Shown piece by piece: positions 60,509 to 64,000 of a stretch of 64,000 nucleotides of DNA. How positions within the stretch are numbered: position 1 is the first letter of the stretch; each line of letters begins with the position of its first letter. The stretch spans positions 24,402-88,401 of the forward strand of contig PCUU01000041.1 of assembly GCA_002786855.1 (NCBI GenBank), given 5' to 3'. Origin of the DNA: Cytophagales bacterium CG12_big_fil_rev_8_21_14_0_65_40_12 (lineage in GTDB: Bacteria; Bacteroidota; Bacteroidia; Cytophagales; Cyclobacteriaceae). Under the pieces are notes generated by a model, which saw nothing but the letters and a program-made list of their open reading frames with translations, had not been told where the DNA came from and searched no databases. The translations under genes were made by a program, and so were the position numbers.

Positions 60509-63343
60509 ATGTTCAAAAAACTCTTCCCTGTTTTATCAATTGTGTTTTTTCTTGCCGCTTGCGACAGCATTGAGGAAAATCCGTCTGCCAATTTTGATGT
60601 CAAATTCGAGAAATTCAAGCTCGATAACGACCTTGATGTCGTGCTTCATATCGACAGGTCCGACCCAATAGTGGCTGTTGCCTTAACGGCACATGTAGGT
60701 TCGGCACGAGAAATTGAAGGCAGAACAGGCTTTGCCCACCTTTTTGAACATCTTTTATTCCTAGAATCTGAAAACCTTGGCAAGGGTGGTTTAGACAAAA
60801 TGAGCGCAAGAATCGGTGGTTCTGGTGCCAATGGCTCAACCAGCAGAGACAGAACGAATTACTTCCAAACCGTGCCTAATGATGCTTTGGAAAAGATGAT
60901 CTGGGCAGAAGCCGACAAACTCGGTTGGTTTATCAATACAGTAACCGAACCCGTGCTTGCCAAAGAAAAGCAAGTTGTGAAAAACGAAAAAAGACAAAGT
61001 GGTGACAACCAGCCTTACGGTCATAATTCTTATGTCATTGACAAAAATCTTTACCCTGAAGATCACCCTTACAACTGGCAAGTGATTGGTTCTTTGGAAG
61101 ACCTCCAGAATGCCACTCTTCAAGATGTGAAGGACTTTTTCAACAAATGGTATGTGCCGAATAATGTGACTTTGACCATTGCGGGAGATTTTGATCCAGA
61201 GCAAGCCAAGGCATGGGTGAAAAAGTACTTTGATGAAATTCCTTCAGGCGACCCAATTGCGCCCTTAAAACCAAGGCCAGTTACCGTTCCAGCCACTAAA
61301 AAGCTTTATCACGAAGATAACTTCGCGCGCGTTCCGCAACTTACCATGACTTGGCCAACTGTGGAGCAATATCAAGCCGATGCTTATGCACTTAATGTAT
61401 TGACGGATTATCTTTCTAGTGGAAAAAATGCTCCTCTAAATCAAGTTTTGATAGAAGACAAAAAGCTGACCTCGAATGTGTCTATGTTCAATAGAACTTC
61501 TGAATTGGCTGGCCAATTACAACTGACGGTTCGTGCTTTTTCTGAAAAGGATTTGGATGAAGTTGCCGCTGCTATTGAAGAAGGCTTTAAAAAATTTGAA
61601 GCGACTGGCATTTCTGAAAAAGACCTCCAGCGTATTAAAGCAGGCCAAGAAACGAGCTTCTACAATAGTCTGTCAAGTGTTTTGGGCAAAGGTTTCCAAT
61701 TAGCGCAATACAATATTTTCGCCAATGATCCTGGCTTCATTAACAAAGACATTAAAAATATTCTTGCTGTCACTTCAGCCGATGTCAAGCGAGTGTATGA
61801 GCAATATATCAAAGGAAAAAACTTCATTGCGACCAGCTTTGTACCAAGAGGCCAAATAGAATTGGCACTTGAAGGCTCCGAAAAGGCAGAGGTGGTAGAG
61901 GAGCAAATTATTGCAGGTGCTGAAGAAAGCTTTGATGCCTCTATTACAGCAACTTATGAAAAAACACCTTCTTCTTTCGATAGATCGCAAGAGCCACCTT
62001 ATGGCCCAACTCCAGAAGTAACTATTCCAACGGTTTGGAATGAAACCTTAGACAACGGTGTGAAAGTTTATGGGATTGAAAACAAAGAAGTCCCCTTGGT
62101 GCAATTCAATATTGCGATTGATGGTGGCCAGTTGTTGGATGATCCAAATAAAGGTGGGGTTGCCAATTTATTGGCTCAAATGATGACCAAAGGCACCAAA
62201 ACCAAAACGACAGCTCAATTAGAAGAAGCCATTGAGCAATTAGGGGCATCGATCAATGTTTCGGCAAACACAGAACAGATTACTATTTCAGTCAATACCC
62301 TTTCTCGTAACTACAATGCAGTAATTGACTTAGTGGAAGAGGTATTATTAGAGCCAAGATGGGATGCCGCAGAGTTCGCGCTAGCGAAGCAATCTGCCAT
62401 TAGCAGAATTCGTCAGCAGGAAGCCAACCCGAATGCTGTAGCTCAAAACGCCTACAACCAATTGATTTATGGAAAGGGCAATATCAGGGCACAAAGCATT
62501 TTGGGGAGTGTTGAATCGGTAGAAGCAATTACGTTAGACGACCTGAAAAAATACTATGAGGCCAACATCTCTCCTTCTGTGGCCAGAATGCATGTGGTTG
62601 GTGATATAAACACTGTAGAAACCATGACTTCGCTTTTGGACTTGAAGAGTAAATGGCAGCCAAAACCTGTAAACGTTCCTTCTTATGATCCCCCTGCGAT
62701 GCCAGAAAAATCTCAAGTTTACTTTTATGATATACCGAATGCCAAACAATCTGTGTTGAACTTTGGCTATCCCGCTTTGGCTGCTACAGACGAAGATTTC
62801 TATCCGGCTACGGTGATGAATTACATCCTTGGTGGAGGCGGTTTCGCTTCGAGACTTACTCAAGAGCTGAGAGAAGGCAAAGGCTACACTTATGGAATCC
62901 GATCAGGTTTTGCTGGAAGCAAAACGAGAGGTGCTTTCACCATTTCAAGTGGAGTGAGAAGTAATGTCACCTATGAGTCTTCGCAATTGGTGAAAGATAT
63001 TTTAGAAAATTATGCCAATACCTTCACAGAGAAAGATTTAGAAACCACCAAGAGTTTCTTGATCAAGAGCAATGCACGCGCTTTTGAAACGGCTGGTGCC
63101 AAATTGAATATGCTTGAGAATATCAGCGAATATGGCTGGTCGCCAAACTATATGAAAGAGCGAGAGCAAGTCGTAAAGGACATGACAGTTGAGCGCATTC
63201 AAGCGTTAGCCAAGCAATATGCCGATCCGAGCAAAATGATTTGGTTGGTGGTTGGCGATGCCAAAACGCAATTGAAGCCAATGGAAAATCTTGGATTTGG
63301 AAAACCTGTATTATTGAACAAAACCACAGGGCCGGAGCAGTAA
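60509..63343 (+). CDS. M16-family metallopeptidase lipoprotein, two-domain
   Basis: The 944-residue protein has a lipoprotein signal ending LAACDS (Cys18). The inverted zinc motif HxxEH is His77-Glu80-His81 in FAHLFEHLLF, and a later Glu in VVKNEKRQ is the likely third ligand. The second half is a fused inactive M16 copy with the R/Y region RLTQELREGKGYTYGI. It is about the size of pitrilysin or insulysin and degrades peptides in the periplasm or on the membrane. It stands alone and is divergent from the GH32 operon. Confidence 0.94.
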   Translation: MFKKLFPVLSIVFFLAACDSIEENPSANFDVKFEKFKLDNDLDVVLHIDRSDPIVAVALTAHVGSAREIEGRTGFAHLFEHLLFLESENLGKGGLDKMSARIGGSGANGSTSRDRTNYFQTVPNDALEKMIWAEADKLGWFINTVTEPVLAKEKQVVKNEKRQSGDNQPYGHNSYVIDKNLYPEDHPYNWQVIGSLEDLQNATLQDVKDFFNKWYVPNNVTLTIAGDFDPEQAKAWVKKYFDEIPSGDPIAPLKPRPVTVPATKKLYHEDNFARVPQLTMTWPTVEQYQADAYALNVLTDYLSSGKNAPLNQVLIEDKKLTSNVSMFNRTSELAGQLQLTVRAFSEKDLDEVAAAIEEGFKKFEATGISEKDLQRIKAGQETSFYNSLSSVLGKGFQLAQYNIFANDPGFINKDIKNILAVTSADVKRVYEQYIKGKNFIATSFVPRGQIELALEGSEKAEVVEEQIIAGAEESFDASITATYEKTPSSFDRSQEPPYGPTPEVTIPTVWNETLDNGVKVYGIENKEVPLVQFNIAIDGGQLLDDPNKGGVANLLAQMMTKGTKTKTTAQLEEAIEQLGASINVSANTEQITISVNTLSRNYNAVIDLVEEVLLEPRWDAAEFALAKQSAISRIRQQEANPNAVAQNAYNQLIYGKGNIRAQSILGSVESVEAITLDDLKKYYEANISPSVARMHVVGDINTVETMTSLLDLKSKWQPKPVNVPSYDPPAMPEKSQVYFYDIPNAKQSVLNFGYPALAATDEDFYPATVMNYILGGGGFASRLTQELREGKGYTYGIRSGFAGSKTRGAFTISSGVRSNVTYESSQLVKDILENYANTFTEKDLETTKSFLIKSNARAFETAGAKLNMLENISEYGWSPNYMKEREQVVKDMTVERIQALAKQYADPSKMIWLVVGDAKTQLKPMENLGFGKPVLLNKTTGPEQ

Positions 63344-63355
63344 TTCAGTCTTTTT

Positions 63356-63496
63356 TAGCCTCATCGAGGCGCCCTGTTAGTAACGCAAGAAACATAAAAA
63401 TTAAGCCCTGTAGGGGCGGCCTAAAAATAGGTCGCTCCGCTGGAGCTTTAATACGCTGAATGTTTTCTATTAACAGGTCGTCCCTCTGGGACTTTT
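63356..63496. repeat. Cluster of four REP units of the 18-19 kb family
   Basis: Units are at 63356-63383 (AGCCTCATCGAGGC head, CCTGTTAGTAA tail), 63403-63430 (AGCCCTGTAGGGGC), 63426-63449 (reverse, GCTCCGCTGGAGC) and 63466-63496 (TCTATTAACAGGTCGTCCC). The CTATTAACAGGTCG tail of the last is the same as in the array at 18.4 kb. So the RAYT family has spread to a site 44 kb away. Confidence 0.8.
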
Positions 63497-63558
63497 ATGA
63501 AATGACAATTTATGGTTTGAATTTGGTTTGAAGCAGAACCTACATTTCAAATCGAAAT

Positions 63559-64000
63559 TCAATCCAACTTGATTCTTCTGATTTCAATTGGTTTAACAAG
63601 CGCTAAATCAAGCTCCCTATTCTCGTTATAAGCGCCCCAAGGGCTATTGGCCAAGTAATAGAAGTATCCATCTTTCACTTGCCCTAAAGTGGGTTCTCCT
63701 AAAGATGGTCCACCCTGATTTATGATTCTGCCGAACAAAATTCGATCGCCCGTATCATCCAAGAAATACTGCATTACCCTGAAGGGTTTTACTCCATTAT
63801 GGATTGCAATCAGCGTATTATTGTAGAAATAGAGACCATCTATTCCTTTAAGTAATACTCCTTCTGGCGCTTCAATATTGGTGATATCATCCGTAGCGAT
63901 ATTGATTTTGGCAACTCCTCTGATGTAATCGGCAAAATAGAGGCTGCTCTGATCTTGGTTCAAAGTCAAACCTTGAATATTAAAAAAGTTACTGCTCAGG
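63559..64000 (-). CDS. C-terminal part of a secreted beta-propeller protein (SMP-30/NHL-like), cut by window edge
   Basis: The frame is open to the right edge and no ATG start is seen within the window, so the gene continues beyond it. The visible 146 residues have beta-propeller blades (NIQGLTLNQDQSSLYFADYI, then GIDGLYFYNNTLIAIH and DGYFYYLAN). They end in a charged IRRIKLD. This fits the gluconolactonase/SMP-30-like or NHL-type propellers. Function and signal peptide cannot be judged. Confidence 0.75.
   Translation of the reverse strand, partial: LSSNFFNIQGLTLNQDQSSLYFADYIRGVAKINIATDDITNIEAPEGVLLKGIDGLYFYNNTLIAIHNGVKPFRVMQYFLDDTGDRILFGRIINQGGPSLGEPTLGQVKDGYFYYLANSPWGAYNENRELDLALVKPIEIRRIKLD

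Overview
The window looks like chromosome of a Bacteroidetes bacterium, probably a marine Cytophagales of the Roseivirga/Fulvivirga kind. This is inferred from gene families: TonB receptor plus DUF4249 lipoprotein, DUF5916 outer-membrane protein, PadR with prefix-domain FtsX/MacB permeases, many lipobox and Tat-like leaders, and candidate -7 boxes of the TAnnTTTG type. There are 48 credible protein genes (two cut by the window edges), one transposase and no recognised rRNA, tRNA or CRISPR.

Region by region. 1-8.5 kb: a membrane protein fragment, a TIM-barrel sugar isomerase-like protein, purL (purines), an exported class V aminotransferase, a BCCT transporter and a small secreted Gly-rich protein. 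8.7-13.1 kb: an FtsX/MacB permease, an esterase and an unknown secreted protein. 13.3-23.3 kb: the most interesting locus. A rightward operon (esterase, ATP-grasp, GCS2 carboxylate-amine ligase, class I glutamine amidotransferase, second ATP-grasp-like ligase) faces a leftward operon (esterase, M17 leucyl aminopeptidase, third ATP-grasp). Between their 3' ends lies a REP-associated tyrosine transposase inside about 14 palindromic REP units. Together the genes look like a pathway that builds, amidates and trims a small peptide or amide whose identity the sequence does not reveal.

23.5-29.1 kb: a TonB receptor/DUF4249 pair, then an A/T-rich marR cassette (MarR, RidA-like lipoprotein, DOMON protein, NTF2-like lipoprotein) with TTGAT/ATCAA palindromes. 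29.2-35.1 kb: gltB-gltD (glutamate synthase). 35.3-43.3 kb: a helical-repeat protein, an operon of DUF5916, a TspO-like membrane protein and a lipoprotein amidase, then AraC and DUF6265. 43.3-48.9 kb: padR and two prefix-domain permeases that share an identical 72-bp segment. 49.1-53.0 kb: DUF1801, an ECF sigma factor with a putative membrane anti-sigma, a sodium:solute symporter and a VOC protein. 53.0-55.9 kb: proC-proB-proA (proline). 56.5-60.3 kb: a fructan/sucrose operon (GH32 lipoprotein, PfkB kinase, MFS sugar porter). 60.5-64 kb: an M16 metallopeptidase lipoprotein and the end of a beta-propeller protein.

Intergenic DNA is rich in dispersed palindromes of at least five families. Nitrogen chemistry recurs (PurL, GltBD, ProABC, amidoligases, amidase), but only the amidoligase locus looks like an undescribed pathway.
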